A DNA stretch of 64,000 nt, taken from Alphaproteobacteria bacterium (GTDB taxonomy: Bacteria > Pseudomonadota > Alphaproteobacteria > UBA7879). Where the stretch lies: the NCBI GenBank assembly GCA_002869105.1, contig PKTP01000007.1, positions 212,001 to 276,000 of the forward strand, in the 5' to 3' direction. The notes below the pieces were generated by a model that made no database searches, was not told where the DNA came from, and saw only the letters and a list, made by a program, of their open reading frames with translations. A program made the translations under genes and the position numbers. Below are positions 25,723 through 35,772 of the stretch, piece by piece (the first letter of the stretch is position 1; each line of letters starts with the position of its first letter).

Positions 25723-27273
25723 TTATTTGTGTGCCGCAGACAAATGTTCCTGCACACGGCCCAATGTGTATGTACCAATCAAATAAGCAAACCCTAAATA
25801 AAAGAGCCCAGCGCAAGAAAGGGATAAAAGCGTCACAAACCATTGAGCAGAAATCATCGTCTGCACCCCCTGCATTACAACGGGATGTATCCACATCATA
25901 TATCCAGTTAAAGCCGCTGTGGTTAAGAAAATCCGAGGGATAAAACGTTTTAATTTATAGTCTGCCTTTAAAAATCCTTTACGATAGAGTAATCCACCTA
26001 ACAAAAGAGCATTTGCAAAGGCCGAAACGGCACTTGCAGTGGCCATCCCTATTTGATGATATTTTTGAATCAGAATCAGATTTAAACAAAAATTAAGCAA
26101 AACAGCTATTACGGCCAACACAACAGGGGTGCGGGTGTCACCGCGAGAAAAGAAACTTGTACTCAGCACCTTTACCAAAACATAGGCTGGTAAACCCGTG
26201 ACAAAAGCAATTAATGTTTTGGCAGTTGGGTCAACATAAGCCACTTTAAATTTGCCATGAACATAAAAGCTGGCGATGATTTCATGCGCCATGAACATAA
26301 AAACAATCATAATGGGCAGAGAGAAAAACAACACAAACTCGATTGAGCGGTTTTGGCTTTTATGGGCATCATCAAATTCTCCCTTACGTAATTGCCGGCT
26401 CAATGTCGGCAGTAAAGCCGTACTAACCGCAGTGCCAATAATGCTAATAGGCAACTGGCTAAAGCGATCTGCATACTTCAAAAAGCTAAAACACTTCTCT
26501 GGAAGATAGGAAGAAAGCATCATATCAACAATCAGATTAACTTGCACAACACTTGCGCCCAAAGCAGCTGGCATTAGGCGACGAAAAAACATTTTAACTT
26601 TTGGCGAGAGTTTCGGAACTTTTAACCTCAGCCGCACACCAGATCTTTGGGAGGGAATAAAAACCCACAAAAATTGTGCCACCCCACACCCCAAAACACC
26701 CATCGCTAAAGCACTTGCAGGGTCTTGACCAAAATCGGGTGATAAGGCCAGTGTTGCGATAATCACCAAATTCCCAACAGCCGGGGATGAGGCCGCTGCA
26801 ACAAATCTCTCAACCGAATTCAACATGCCACTAAAAAAGGCTGTCAAAGAAATGAACAATAAAAAAGGAAAGGTAATGCGAATAAATCCAACGGTTAACT
26901 CTAGGCGCTCTGGCTGGTCCTTGAAACCAGGCAGGATCCAGGGGATGATATTTTCAGCTTGAAGAACCATCAACAAAACAAAAATCGCTAAAAAACCAGC
27001 AAGTAAACTCAGGACAGACTCTGCAAATCGACGCGCCTCTTCAACGCCTTCACCGGCTAATGTGCTGCTAAAGATAGGAACAAACGAGGCGTTCAAGGCG
27101 CCCTCTGCAAATATGCGACGAAAAAAAGAAGGGAAGCTTATGGCAAAGTTGAGCGCATCCGTTGTGATAGAAGCACCAATGTAATGTGCTTGCAACCACT
27201 CTCTTACAAAGCCCAATAAACGGCTAACTGCTGTAAAACTTCCAACCGAAACCGCATTACGAATCAAGCGCAT
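25723..27273 (-). CDS. murJ: Lipid II flippase MurJ
   Basis: Inner-membrane flippase of the MOP superfamily that moves lipid II to the periplasm for peptidoglycan synthesis. The 516 aa protein has about 14 hydrophobic segments. The N-terminal RNAVSVGSFTAVSRLLGFVRE, the conserved AEGALNASFVPIFS, and the MATASAVSAFANALLLGGLLYRK segment are typical. Its presence with tolQRAB indicates that a peptidoglycan-bearing envelope is kept. It ends 67 bp before the tkt ATG. Confidence 0.95.
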   Translation of the reverse strand: MRLIRNAVSVGSFTAVSRLLGFVREWLQAHYIGASITTDALNFAISFPSFFRRIFAEGALNASFVPIFSSTLAGEGVEEARRFAESVLSLLAGFLAIFVLLMVLQAENIIPWILPGFKDQPERLELTVGFIRITFPFLLFISLTAFFSGMLNSVERFVAAASSPAVGNLVIIATLALSPDFGQDPASALAMGVLGCGVAQFLWVFIPSQRSGVRLRLKVPKLSPKVKMFFRRLMPAALGASVVQVNLIVDMMLSSYLPEKCFSFLKYADRFSQLPISIIGTAVSTALLPTLSRQLRKGEFDDAHKSQNRSIEFVLFFSLPIMIVFMFMAHEIIASFYVHGKFKVAYVDPTAKTLIAFVTGLPAYVLVKVLSTSFFSRGDTRTPVVLAVIAVLLNFCLNLILIQKYHQIGMATASAVSAFANALLLGGLLYRKGFLKADYKLKRFIPRIFLTTAALTGYMMWIHPVVMQGVQTMISAQWFVTLLSLSCAGLFYLGFAYLIGTYTLGRVQEHLSAAHK

Positions 27274-27322
27274 CTCAAGATCCTCTTACTTACACAAATC
27301 TGATGTATCCTATTTTGCTTTT

Positions 27323-27814
27323 CTATGCAACTTTGAGTGCCCCAAGTATTTTTTTCTGAGCTTGCCGCGCGTCGATGCTTTCGACCAATTCTATTTCACG
27401 ATAGAAGCGGATCAGAGACTTTTGATAAAGCTGGAATTCCGTATAAGATTGATCACAATCAGGATTTTGGAATCCTTGATGCAGATCTCTCACAACCTCA
27501 GCAATTTGCTGAAGATCGCCAGAGAGAAGTTTTGTTTCATGCACAACAGACTTTTGGCTCCACAACATTCGATAAGACTTAGGTTTTGTTTTTAAAACAG
27601 CGAATGCCCTTTTGATCTCCGCTTTAGATGCAAGGGGACGAACACCCCGCTCCTTAAGGCGGTTCATTGGAACCCGGGCAATGAAATTTGGATTCGTAAA
27701 CGATAAAAGCATAAACTCACCGCTCTCATCTCCGATGGTCATTGTCTCAAAAGATTTAATCTGGCCGATGCCGTTTAGCGGATCATGCAACCATTGGTTT
27801 ACTTTGAATTTCAT
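27323..27814 (-). CDS. CarD/CdnL-family RNA polymerase-binding regulator
   Basis: 163 aa. The N-terminal KVNQWLHDPLNGIGQIKSFE is a divergent form of the CarD/CdnL/TRCF RNA polymerase-interacting domain, and the C-terminal half (RPLASKAEIKRAFAVLKTKPK onward) matches the helical domain of CdnL. CdnL binds the beta subunit and stabilises open promoter complexes, notably at rRNA and biosynthetic promoters in alphaproteobacteria. An AGGAAA Shine-Dalgarno precedes the ATG. The Val-Tyr-Pro segment usual near the start is replaced (WLHDP), so the family call is good but not certain. Confidence 0.78.
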   Translation of the reverse strand: MKFKVNQWLHDPLNGIGQIKSFETMTIGDESGEFMLLSFTNPNFIARVPMNRLKERGVRPLASKAEIKRAFAVLKTKPKSYRMLWSQKSVVHETKLLSGDLQQIAEVVRDLHQGFQNPDCDQSYTEFQLYQKSLIRFYREIELVESIDARQAQKKILGALKVA

Positions 27815-27880
27815 TCCATTTCCTCATACTCTTAAAGTATGATGTGGGAATCACGAACAACAAATTCAAGTAAAAGGGCT

Positions 27881-28630
27881 CTAACTTTTTAAAAATGCTT
27901 TTTTTCGCGCAAGTTTTCGGCTAAAAGCCTGCCAATCACGCAGTCCTAAATCTTTCTCAAAATTCAAAATATCCCTCTGCGCGCGCCTGCATACGTCATC
28001 TGATGGCCGCACATAACTTTCTGCCTTCAACGGATCTAACAAGCATTGGATCTCACAGGCTTTTTGTAAATGGTACTGGTAAAAGAAAGCCTCTTGCACC
28101 GTCCGACCACAAACGATTGTACCATGATTGCGCAACATAATGATTGGCACATGTGCATGTATTTGATTGGCAATGGTTTTCCCTTGTGTATCTTGATGAA
28201 GCGTCAAAGCATCATAATCAAAATAACCCACACGCTCATAGAAATGATAAGCATGCTGACTGATGGGCAAAATCCCCTGAGGGCAAGCAGAAACGGCAAT
28301 AGATTCTGGGGTGTGAAGATGAAACACAGCTTGAATCTCTGGCCTTGCCTGATAAATAGCGCTGTGGATCGCATGCCCTGTTTGATTGATCTTGGCGTCT
28401 TTGGGTGCAATCAGGTTTCCAGAGAAGTCCATCTCAACCAAACAACTCTCATCCACCTCTTCAAATAACAAGCCAAAGGGCTGAATATAAAAATGAGGCT
28501 CTGTTAGGTGGCGGTGAGTCAAGTGGGTATAGGTAGCATCGTCCCATCCTAACATCGCAATGATTTGATAAGCCTTAGCAAGCTCGGATCGAATGGACTC
28601 TGACGTTAACATAATGCGCGCTTTTACCAT
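27881..28630 (-). CDS. Class II aldolase/adducin domain protein
   Basis: About 249 aa. Zinc-aldolase fold: WDDATYTHLTHRH near the N-terminus, HLHTPESIAVSA carrying the HxH zinc ligands, and MLRNHGTIVCGRTVQEAFFYQYHLQKACE with the third His. Characterised relatives split fuculose or ribulose phosphates, but many class II aldolase-like proteins in intracellular alphaproteobacteria have unknown substrates. The start is uncertain: ATG at 28630 (MVKARIML) or 28612; the longest frame uses a TTG. It diverges from rbfA over about 50 bp. Confidence 0.85.
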   Translation of the reverse strand: MVKARIMLTSESIRSELAKAYQIIAMLGWDDATYTHLTHRHLTEPHFYIQPFGLLFEEVDESCLVEMDFSGNLIAPKDAKINQTGHAIHSAIYQARPEIQAVFHLHTPESIAVSACPQGILPISQHAYHFYERVGYFDYDALTLHQDTQGKTIANQIHAHVPIIMLRNHGTIVCGRTVQEAFFYQYHLQKACEIQCLLDPLKAESYVRPSDDVCRRAQRDILNFEKDLGLRDWQAFSRKLARKKAFLKS

Positions 28631-28681
28631 TGTTTTCTGACACAATAGCGTTATAACAAACAGAACAAAACAAAGTTTTTT

Positions 28682-29074
28682 ATGCGAATTTGTCTTTCCC
28701 CCAGATGTCTGAAGGTTGGTGAAGAAATCAAAAGATCTCTTGCAACGCTTTTCCTAGAGATCGCCATCATCGATCCTAGGTTAGAAGGCATAAGCCTCAC
28801 TGTCACAGAGGCCCAAATGTCAACGGACGTCAAAACAGCAAGAGTTTTTTTACTCCCCCTTGGTGGAAAAAGTGCTGAAGAGGCAGTGGGTTATCTTAAT
28901 GAGAACAAACCAAAAATTCGAAGTCTCCTGGCTAAGAAAATATATCTAAAGTATATGCCACACCTTATTTTTGTTCTCGATGATCGCTTTCACAAAAGTG
29001 ATCGGATCAACTCAATGCTTAGCAATGATAAAGTTCAAAAAGACTTAAGCGTATCTTCAGAAGATGAATCTTAA
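28682..29074 (+). CDS. rbfA: 30S ribosome-binding factor A
   Basis: KH-like protein needed for late maturation of the 30S subunit and the 5' end of 16S rRNA. The 130 aa product shows RCLKVGEEIKRSLATLFLE near the N-terminus, the central TVTEAQMSTDVKTARVF, and the C-terminal YLKYMPHLIFVLDD. It overlaps truB by 11 bp. In most bacteria it sits between infB and truB; here infB and nusA are missing upstream and a class II aldolase lies divergently. Confidence 0.92.
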   Translation: MRICLSPRCLKVGEEIKRSLATLFLEIAIIDPRLEGISLTVTEAQMSTDVKTARVFLLPLGGKSAEEAVGYLNENKPKIRSLLAKKIYLKYMPHLIFVLDDRFHKSDRINSMLSNDKVQKDLSVSSEDES

Positions 29075-29959
29075 CGCTTACAGTGGCTGGATCAACCTTG
29101 ATAAGCCCGCACATATAACGTCAGCCTGCTTATTGAACCGTCTCAAAAAACACCTCCCTAAAGTAAAGGTCGGCCATGCTGGAACGCTTGATCAATTAGC
29201 CAGTGGCGTTTTACCCGTTGCGGTGGGAGAAGCCACAAAACTCATCCAATATACGCAGAGCACCTGGAAAACATATGAGTTTGAGGTCACATGGGGCCAG
29301 TAAACAACAACAGATGACAGCGAAGGCGCGCCTCTTTTTGTTAGCGAGAAAAGACCAACGAAACAAGAAGTCTTAAAGCTTCTGCCCAGCTTTCTTGGCA
29401 CAATTAGGCAAATGCCTCCTCAGTACTCAGCTCTTAAAATTGATGGCAAGCGTTCATCCGATCGCATTCGTCAAGGTGAAGACGTCCAACTTGAAGCCCG
29501 AGATATAATCATCTCTGAGTTGGCACTAACAGAGCACCCGCCCGATTTTTCTCGATTCACCATCGACTGTGGCAAGGGCACATATGTCCGTAGTTTGGCC
29601 AGAGATAGGGACTTAAGCTTGGGTGTTATGGTTATATAACGGCCTTAAAACGCACCCGTGTTGGCCCTTTTGATCTGAATAATGCTGTCGATGGTGAGAA
29701 ATTCCTTGATCAAAATACCAACATTGATATAAAACCACACATACTATCATCGGATTATGTTCTGGGCGACATCCTGGATATAACGGTGACAGAAAGCCAA
29801 ATCAAGCTATTGCGGTCTGGTCAAGCCATCAGAGTTAATGGTTTACAAAACACTGAAAACGATACTCTTGTTGCTTGTAAATCAGAAAAAAACGCACTTA
29901 TTGCCATGGCTTTCTTTCAAGACGGGCTCCTACGTCCCAAGCGCGTCTTTAATATTTAA
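29064..29959 (+). pseudogene. truB: tRNA pseudouridine-55 synthase, with one nonsense codon and one frameshift
   Basis: TruB makes pseudouridine 55 in the T arm of most tRNAs. The frame begins well: GWINLDKPAHITSA, then KVGHAGTLDQLASGVLPVAVGEATK with the catalytic Asp. After VTWGQ a TAA (29301-29303) interrupts the same frame, which goes on as TTTDDSEGAPLFVSEKRPT and then QMPPQYSALKIDGKR and GKGTYVRSLARD. Near 29620-29630 one base is missing: ...LSLGV shifts to YGYITALKRTRVGPF, and that frame runs to a TAA at 29959. The length (896 nt) equals 299 codons less one base. All expected domains are present, so decay is recent, or two sequence errors occurred. Confidence 0.9.
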
Positions 29960-29977
29960 CCAACTAAGGATAAAACG

Positions 29978-30247
29978 ATGTCGATTACACAAGAAAAGAA
30001 ACAAGAAATCATCAAAAAACACGCTCAGAACGAAAAAGATACAGGTTCTCCTGAAGTTCAAGTATCTGTTTTAACAGAGCGCATTAAAAATATGACTGAG
30101 CACATGAAAGTTCACAAAAAAGACTTACACTCACAACGCGGCCTGATCGCCATGGTGAACCGTCGTCGTCGTTTGCTCAAGTACATCAAAAACAACAGCG
30201 TTGAACAGTATCAAGCGTTGATCAAAGAACTCGGGCTTCGTCACTAG
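29978..30247 (+). CDS. rpsO: 30S ribosomal protein S15
   Basis: 89 aa, the exact usual length. [30 protein letters not shown] and [15 protein letters not shown] are the S15 rRNA-contact segments. It sits 18 bp after truB and before pnp, the conserved truB-rpsO-pnp order. In E. coli S15 represses its own translation through a leader pseudoknot; whether that applies here cannot be seen. Confidence 0.97.
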   Translation: MSITQEKKQEIIKKHAQNEKDTGSPEVQVSVLTERIKNMTEHMKVHKKDLHSQRGLIAMVNRRRRLLKYIKNNSVEQYQALIKELGLRH

Positions 30248-30310
30248 TTTTGTCTTTACCCGTTACTTTCAGCACTGACCTCAACCATTTGAATTTATAG
30301 GAATTAAGTT

Positions 30311-32407
30311 ATGTTTAATATCATCAAAAAAACAATCAATTGGGGAGGTCAAGAGCTCTCTATCGAAACAGGGCGTTATGCTCGGCAGGCTGATGCATCT
30401 GTGATGGTGCAGATGGGGGGAACAAGCATTCTTGCAACGATTGTTGCGGCTAAATCTGCAACGCCTGGCCAATCTTTCTTCCCGCTTACGGTGCACTACC
30501 AAGAAAAAACCTACGCCATCGGTAAGATTCCCGGGGGGTACATCAAACGTGAAGGGCGTCCAACAGAGATGGAAACTTTGACATCTCGCCTGATTGACCG
30601 TCCCATCCGCCCGTTGTTTCACGCAAAATTTAAAAATAAAGTTCAGATCATTTGCTCTCTATTAAGTTATGACAAAGAGATGGATCCTTCTGCCTTGGCA
30701 CTCATTGCAGCTTCTGCCGCAACCAGCCTATCAGGCGTTCCTTTCCAAGGTCCCCTCGCTGCAGCACGCGTTGGTATTATTAACGATGAGTTGGTGCTCA
30801 ATCCAACCAATGATCTAATGGAAAACTCAAAACTAGATCTTATTGTTGCCGGAACGCAAGAAGGTGTTTTGATGGTTGAATCCGAGGCCCACCAGCTCTC
30901 AGAAGAGCAAATGCTTAAAGCAGTGATGTTCGGCCATGCTGGATTCAAGCCCGTTCTTGAAATGATTCAAGAGCTGAAAGATGAAGCTGGCAAACCAGAC
31001 TGGGATGTAAGCACTCTTGAGGATGATTCAGAAGAAGCACGTAGAGACGAAATTTTCAAGCTGATCCAGGATGATCTCAAAAAAGCATATGGCTTCAAAG
31101 ACAAGACGAAACGCCGACATGCTCTCGACGCCATAACAGCAAAGGTTTTCGAACAGTATTCAGTTGAAGAATTAACACCTGAGTTTGCAACACAACTTGC
31201 CTCTTTAATCAAAAGCCTCAAAAAAGAGTACGTCCGCGATCAACTGATCAAGACCCAAAAAAGAATTGATGGTCGTGAAATTGATCAGGTTCGTCCCATC
31301 GATATCGCTGTTGCGCCCCTTCCTCGTTGTCATGGAAGTGCTTTATTTACCCGTGGAGAAACGCAGGCCCTAGCTGTCACAACCCTCGGAACATCTGATG
31401 ATGAACTGATGGTAGATGCCCTTGCCGGAGAATTCCGTGAAGGCTTCATGTTGCACTACAACTTCCCTCCCTTCTCTGTTGGTGAAACAGGCCGAATGGG
31501 AACGCCAGGCCGCCGTGAGGTTGGTCATGGAAAACTTGCATGGCGCGCTCTTCACCCAATGCTCCCTTCAAAAGAAGAATTTCCATACACCCTGCGTATT
31601 GTATCTGAAATCCTAGAATCAAATGGATCTTCCTCCATGGCAACTGTGTGTGGTGGATCACTCGCCATGATGGATGCCGGCATTCCTCTGAAAAGTCATG
31701 TTGCTGGAATTGCGATGGGCTTAATCAAAGAAGGAAAAGACTTCGTTGTTTTATCAGATATCTTAGGAGATGAAGATGATCTGGGCGATATGGACTTTAA
31801 AGTTGCAGGAACCAAAGAAGGTATTACTGCCCTGCAAATGGACCTTAAAATCACCAGTATCAGCGAAGAAATCATGAAGTCTGCTCTTGCCCAAGCTTTG
31901 CAAGGCCGCCTTCACATCATCGGTGAAATGGAAAAAGCCCTTCCTCAGTCTCGCGAACACCTCAGTGAGCACGCTCCTCAAATGGAAACACTGAAAATCG
32001 CCGTTGATAAAATCCGTGATGTCATTGGATCGGGTGGTAAAGTCATCCGTGAAATTTGTGAAAAGTCAGGCGCTCGGATCAATATTGAAGATGACGGAAA
32101 AGTCACAATTGCTGCTGTAGGCCAAGAAGGACTTCAGCTGGCCCTTGACATGATTAATGAAATCGTCCAAGATCCAGAAGTTGGTCAAATCTATAGTGGT
32201 AAAGTTTCCAAGCTTGTAGACTTTGGTGCATTTGTTGACTTCATGGGAACAAGTGGGTTATTACACGTCAGTGAAATCGCCCAAGAACGTGTTGAAAAAG
32301 TATCTGACCACTTTGCTGTTGGAGACATGATTGACGTCAAAGTTGTTGGCATTGACAATCGTGGCAAAATCAGGCTTAGTAGGAAAGAAATTATCACCCA
32401 AGACTAA
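30311..32407 (+). CDS. pnp: Polyribonucleotide nucleotidyltransferase (PNPase)
   Basis: Phosphorolytic 3'-5' exoribonuclease of the RNA degradosome. The 698 aa protein has the first RNase PH domain ([34 protein letters not shown]), the second ([29 protein letters not shown] with [19 protein letters not shown] carrying catalytic acids), a KH domain ([20 protein letters not shown]) and an S1 domain ([20 protein letters not shown]). Only 63 bp separate it from rpsO. The next gene follows after 16 bp, so the operon runs on. Confidence 0.97.
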   Translation: MFNIIKKTINWGGQELSIETGRYARQADASVMVQMGGTSILATIVAAKSATPGQSFFPLTVHYQEKTYAIGKIPGGYIKREGRPTEMETLTSRLIDRPIRPLFHAKFKNKVQIICSLLSYDKEMDPSALALIAASAATSLSGVPFQGPLAAARVGIINDELVLNPTNDLMENSKLDLIVAGTQEGVLMVESEAHQLSEEQMLKAVMFGHAGFKPVLEMIQELKDEAGKPDWDVSTLEDDSEEARRDEIFKLIQDDLKKAYGFKDKTKRRHALDAITAKVFEQYSVEELTPEFATQLASLIKSLKKEYVRDQLIKTQKRIDGREIDQVRPIDIAVAPLPRCHGSALFTRGETQALAVTTLGTSDDELMVDALAGEFREGFMLHYNFPPFSVGETGRMGTPGRREVGHGKLAWRALHPMLPSKEEFPYTLRIVSEILESNGSSSMATVCGGSLAMMDAGIPLKSHVAGIAMGLIKEGKDFVVLSDILGDEDDLGDMDFKVAGTKEGITALQMDLKITSISEEIMKSALAQALQGRLHIIGEMEKALPQSREHLSEHAPQMETLKIAVDKIRDVIGSGGKVIREICEKSGARINIEDDGKVTIAAVGQEGLQLALDMINEIVQDPEVGQIYSGKVSKLVDFGAFVDFMGTSGLLHVSEIAQERVEKVSDHFAVGDMIDVKVVGIDNRGKIRLSRKEIITQD

Positions 32408-32423
32408 TAATAAGCAGGAATCC

Positions 32424-33821
32424 ATGGTACACCTGAAAAATCTTTTTCTCTCAGGCAAAGATGTCCTCCCCCTTATCGAAGGCGGTAAAGGGATCGCTGT
32501 CTCCACAGGCGTGAGCGCTGGTGCTTGGGCCAATGCAGGCGGTATTGGCACTTTCTCTGGCGTCAATGCCGATGCTTATGATGAAAACGGCAAGCTGATC
32601 CCTGTTGTATACAAGGGAAAAACCCGCCGTGAGCGTCATTTTGAACTGATTGATTATGCAATCAAAGGGGGCATCTCCCAAGCAAAAATAGCTCATGATA
32701 TGGCTGCCGGTTCAGGCCGCCTTCACATGAATGTTTTGTGGGAAATGGCGGGCGCCGAGAAAATTTTACATGGTGTCCTATCAGCAACAAAGGGTCTTGT
32801 TCATGGCATCACCTGTGGTGCCGGGATGCCCTATCGTTTGGCAGAAATTGCAGCTAAATATAATATCTATTATTATCCCATTGTTTCCTCTGCACGGGCA
32901 TTTAGCGCCCTTTGGCGGCGTGCCTATAACAAGTTTTCGGATATGCTCGGTGCCGTTGTTTATGAAGATCCTTGGCTTGCTGGTGGGCATAATGGCCTTT
33001 CACGCACCGAAAGTGCTGATATCCCCGAAGATCCTTATCCCCGGGTAAAAGCTCTTCGTGAAACATTGAAATCTCTGGGTCTTTCAGCAACACCCATTAT
33101 CATGGCCGGCGGTGTTTGGCATTTAAATGATTGGAAGAATTGGATTGACAATCCAGAACTTGGCCCCATTGCCTTTCAATTCGGCACACGCCCTTTACTG
33201 ACACAAGAAAGCCAAATTTCCCATGCCTGGAAGAAAAAGCTTCTAACGTTGAAAAAAGGCGATATATATCTTAACAAATTCAGTCCAACTGGTTTTTACT
33301 CATCAGCGGTGGAAAATGATTTCCTCATCGATCTCAAGGAAAGAAGTGAACGTCAAGTTTCTTTCCAAACAGAAGATTCGGATACGTTTAACACACCTGT
33401 TTCTTTTGGAAGCCGCGGTCGTCTCATATACATTCAAGCCAAAGACCTAGAAGCTGTTAATGCCTGGAAACAACAAGGCTTTACCACATTGATGAAAACC
33501 CCTGATAGCACCGTTGTGTTCGTCACACCTGAACAGTCAACCCAAATCCTCAAAGATCAAATTGACTGCATGGGATGTCTCAGCGCATGTGTCTTCAGTA
33601 ATTGGTCCCAAGGGGAATCTGGAACCACTGGTCGCAAAGCAGATCCACGCTCCTTCTGCATTCAAAAAACACTTCAATCTATTGCCCACGGTGGAAGTGT
33701 AAATGATAATTTGATGTTTGCAGGTCACAGTGCTTATCGCTTTGCTCAAGATCCTTTCTATAAAGATGGATTTGTCCCAGCCGTTAAGCAGCTTGTTGAT
33801 CGGATTTGCACCGGGGCCTAG
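32424..33821 (+). CDS. Nitronate monooxygenase/NPD-family flavin protein with a four-cysteine motif
   Basis: 465 aa from ATG 32424, preceded by AGGAA; a longer frame extends back into pnp and is not used. It has the FMN-binding TIM-barrel character of the 2-nitropropane dioxygenase family: GIAVSTGVSAGAWANAGGIG at the N-terminus, AGGHNGL, PIIMAGGVW and IAFQFGTRPLL. C382-x2-C385-x3-C389 (in DCMGCLSAC) and C412 form a spacing like the [4Fe-4S] motif of 2,4-dienoyl-CoA reductase-type enzymes, which is not part of classical nitronate monooxygenases. The physiological substrate is unknown. It overlaps nothing and is followed 1 bp later by the SH3 protein. Confidence 0.82.
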   Translation: MVHLKNLFLSGKDVLPLIEGGKGIAVSTGVSAGAWANAGGIGTFSGVNADAYDENGKLIPVVYKGKTRRERHFELIDYAIKGGISQAKIAHDMAAGSGRLHMNVLWEMAGAEKILHGVLSATKGLVHGITCGAGMPYRLAEIAAKYNIYYYPIVSSARAFSALWRRAYNKFSDMLGAVVYEDPWLAGGHNGLSRTESADIPEDPYPRVKALRETLKSLGLSATPIIMAGGVWHLNDWKNWIDNPELGPIAFQFGTRPLLTQESQISHAWKKKLLTLKKGDIYLNKFSPTGFYSSAVENDFLIDLKERSERQVSFQTEDSDTFNTPVSFGSRGRLIYIQAKDLEAVNAWKQQGFTTLMKTPDSTVVFVTPEQSTQILKDQIDCMGCLSACVFSNWSQGESGTTGRKADPRSFCIQKTLQSIAHGGSVNDNLMFAGHSAYRFAQDPFYKDGFVPAVKQLVDRICTGA

Positions 33822-33822
33822 G

Positions 33823-34332
33823 ATGAACGGTTTTTTTACCTCTTCCTGGATTTCCCCTGTTTTGGTAGCTCTAACACTCACTCTCCCTTTCAAAGGCTTA
33901 CATTGTCAAACCCAGCCTGCTCTGCAACTGCCTAAATATGTATCCACCAAAAGCGCGCCGAGTAATATGCGCGTTGGACCGGGAAAACACTTTCCCATTG
34001 AGTGGGTTTACAATTACCGAGGCATGCCGTTTCGGGTGATCACGGCTTTTCGGGATTGGTACAAAGTGGCAGATCACACAGGAACAAAGGGCTGGATCAA
34101 TCGTTCCCTTCTAAGCCGTAAGCTTCACAAGATCGTTGTTAAAAAAACACATATCCGAAAAACAAAAAATACCCAAAGTCCGATTCAAGCCACCCTATTA
34201 CCGGATGTGATTGTTGTAACCGATCATTGCAATACGTCTATTTGTAAAGTATCTCTCAAATCAGGAAACCTAAAAATTAAAGGGTACACGCCCTCTGAAA
34301 ATCTCTGGCCCACCCCGCAAGCTAAAACCTAA
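33823..34332 (+). CDS. Secreted SH3-domain protein
   Basis: 169 aa from the ATG at 33823, one base after the previous stop. The N-terminus NGFFTSSWISPVLVALTLTLPFKGLHC is a probable signal peptide. A bacterial SH3-like unit follows (SNMRVGPGKHFPIEWVYNYRGMPFRVI, DWYKVADHTGTKGWINRSLLS), and a second, weaker copy (TSICKVSLKSGNLKIKGYTPSENLWP). Such domains bind peptidoglycan or proteins in the periplasm; similar 'SH3 domain' proteins (DUF1058-like) are widespread in alphaproteobacteria. Function unknown. It converges on fumC with a 22-bp gap. Confidence 0.8.
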   Translation: MNGFFTSSWISPVLVALTLTLPFKGLHCQTQPALQLPKYVSTKSAPSNMRVGPGKHFPIEWVYNYRGMPFRVITAFRDWYKVADHTGTKGWINRSLLSRKLHKIVVKKTHIRKTKNTQSPIQATLLPDVIVVTDHCNTSICKVSLKSGNLKIKGYTPSENLWPTPQAKT

Positions 34333-34354
34333 GGCCTCTCCTTAAACGAACAAC

Positions 34355-35748
34355 TCATCCCTCTTTTGGCTGCGTCATGTTTTTAAGATCAAGCGCTTCA
34401 TCAAAAGCCTCTTCACTCAGATAGCCCAGGGCAACCACAGCCTGCTTTAAAGTGATCTTTTCTTGATATGCTTTAGTTGCAACCTTGGCTGCCTTATCAT
34501 ACCCAATAATGGGATTCAATGCCGTAACAAGCATCAAAGACTGTTGAAGATACGCCTCTATTTTCTCAAAGTTCGGGCTTATCCCTTGGAGACATCTTTC
34601 ATCAAAGCCCACCAAGGCATCCCTTAATAGCTCAATGGATTTTAAAACGTTATAGATAATAACTGGTTTAAAAGCATTTAATTCCAGTTGCCCACTGGAC
34701 CCCGCAATTGTCACGGTCATATGATTGCCCATCACCTGCGCACAAACCATTGTGAGTGCTTCAATTTGGCTGGGATTAATCTTCCCCGGCATAATCGAAG
34801 ACCCCACCTCATTGGCAGGAAGTTCCAGCTCTCCAATACCGCATCGTGGCCCCGATGAAAGCAGTCGAAGATCATTGGCAATTTTCATCATGGAAACAGC
34901 AAGTGTATTCAAGCCACCCGAAAGCTCCACTAGGGCGTCATGGGCGGCAATCGCCTCAAATTTATTCTCCGCTTCCGTAAAAGCACACCCCGTGAATGCA
35001 TTCAACTGATGGATGAATTTCTGTGGGAAAGATTCTGTACTGTTCAACCCCGTGCCCACAGCAGTTCCCCCCATTGCTAAAGCCAGCAAACGCGGCAGCA
35101 TGCTGTCAAGTCTTGCGCGAGAAAGCTTGAGTTGTGTTTGATAGCCTGAAAATTCTTGTCCAAGCGTGATCGGCGTTGCATCCTGCATATGCGTGCGCCC
35201 CACTTTAATCAGCTCTTGAAAATCAAGGACCTTATTAGAAAAAGTTTTCTCAACTCTTTGCAATGCCGGGATCAACTGGGTTTTTAATGCCATCACCGTT
35301 GCCACATGCATCGCTGTTGGAAAAGAATCATTGGTCGACATCCCAAAATTCACATGGTCATTGGGATGAACCGGTGTTTTGCTCCCCAACGGCTGACCTT
35401 GTTGATGATTTGCGATGTTGGCAATCACTTCATTTAAGTTCATATTGGTGTGTGTGCCCGACCCTGTTTGCCAAACTTTCAAGGGGAAGTGATCATCATA
35501 CTGTCCCTTTAAAATGTCATCCGCCGCCGCCGAAATACGTTCAACAATGGGCTGAGACAGGCTTTCAATATTAGCCCAAGCAGACGCTTTTTTGACCAAA
35601 GCATAGGCATAGATCAAGGATAAAGGAATAGTCTCGGAGCTTATCGAAAAGTTATCCAGAGATCGCTGCGTCTGTGCGCCCCAAAAAACTTGTTTGCTGG
35701 AATCTCAACCAAACCAAAGGTGTCTTGCTCTTGACGAAACTTAGCCAT
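34355..35748 (-). pseudogene. fumC: Fumarase class II, frameshifted near the N-terminus
   Basis: Fumarate hydratase of the citric acid cycle. The open frame from about 35617 carries [38 protein letters not shown] and the signature [17 protein letters not shown]. The true start is ATG 35748: [24 protein letters not shown], after which an extra CA dinucleotide (in GCGCACAGACG, about 35669-35680) breaks the frame before QTQRSLDNF. The total length is 464 codons plus two bases, exactly what a 2-bp insertion predicts. Downstream initiation would lose about 40 residues, including the conserved N-terminal segment, so the product is probably inactive unless this is a sequence error. Confidence 0.88.
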
Positions 35749-35772
35749 TGAACCTCGGGGCAATATATAAAA

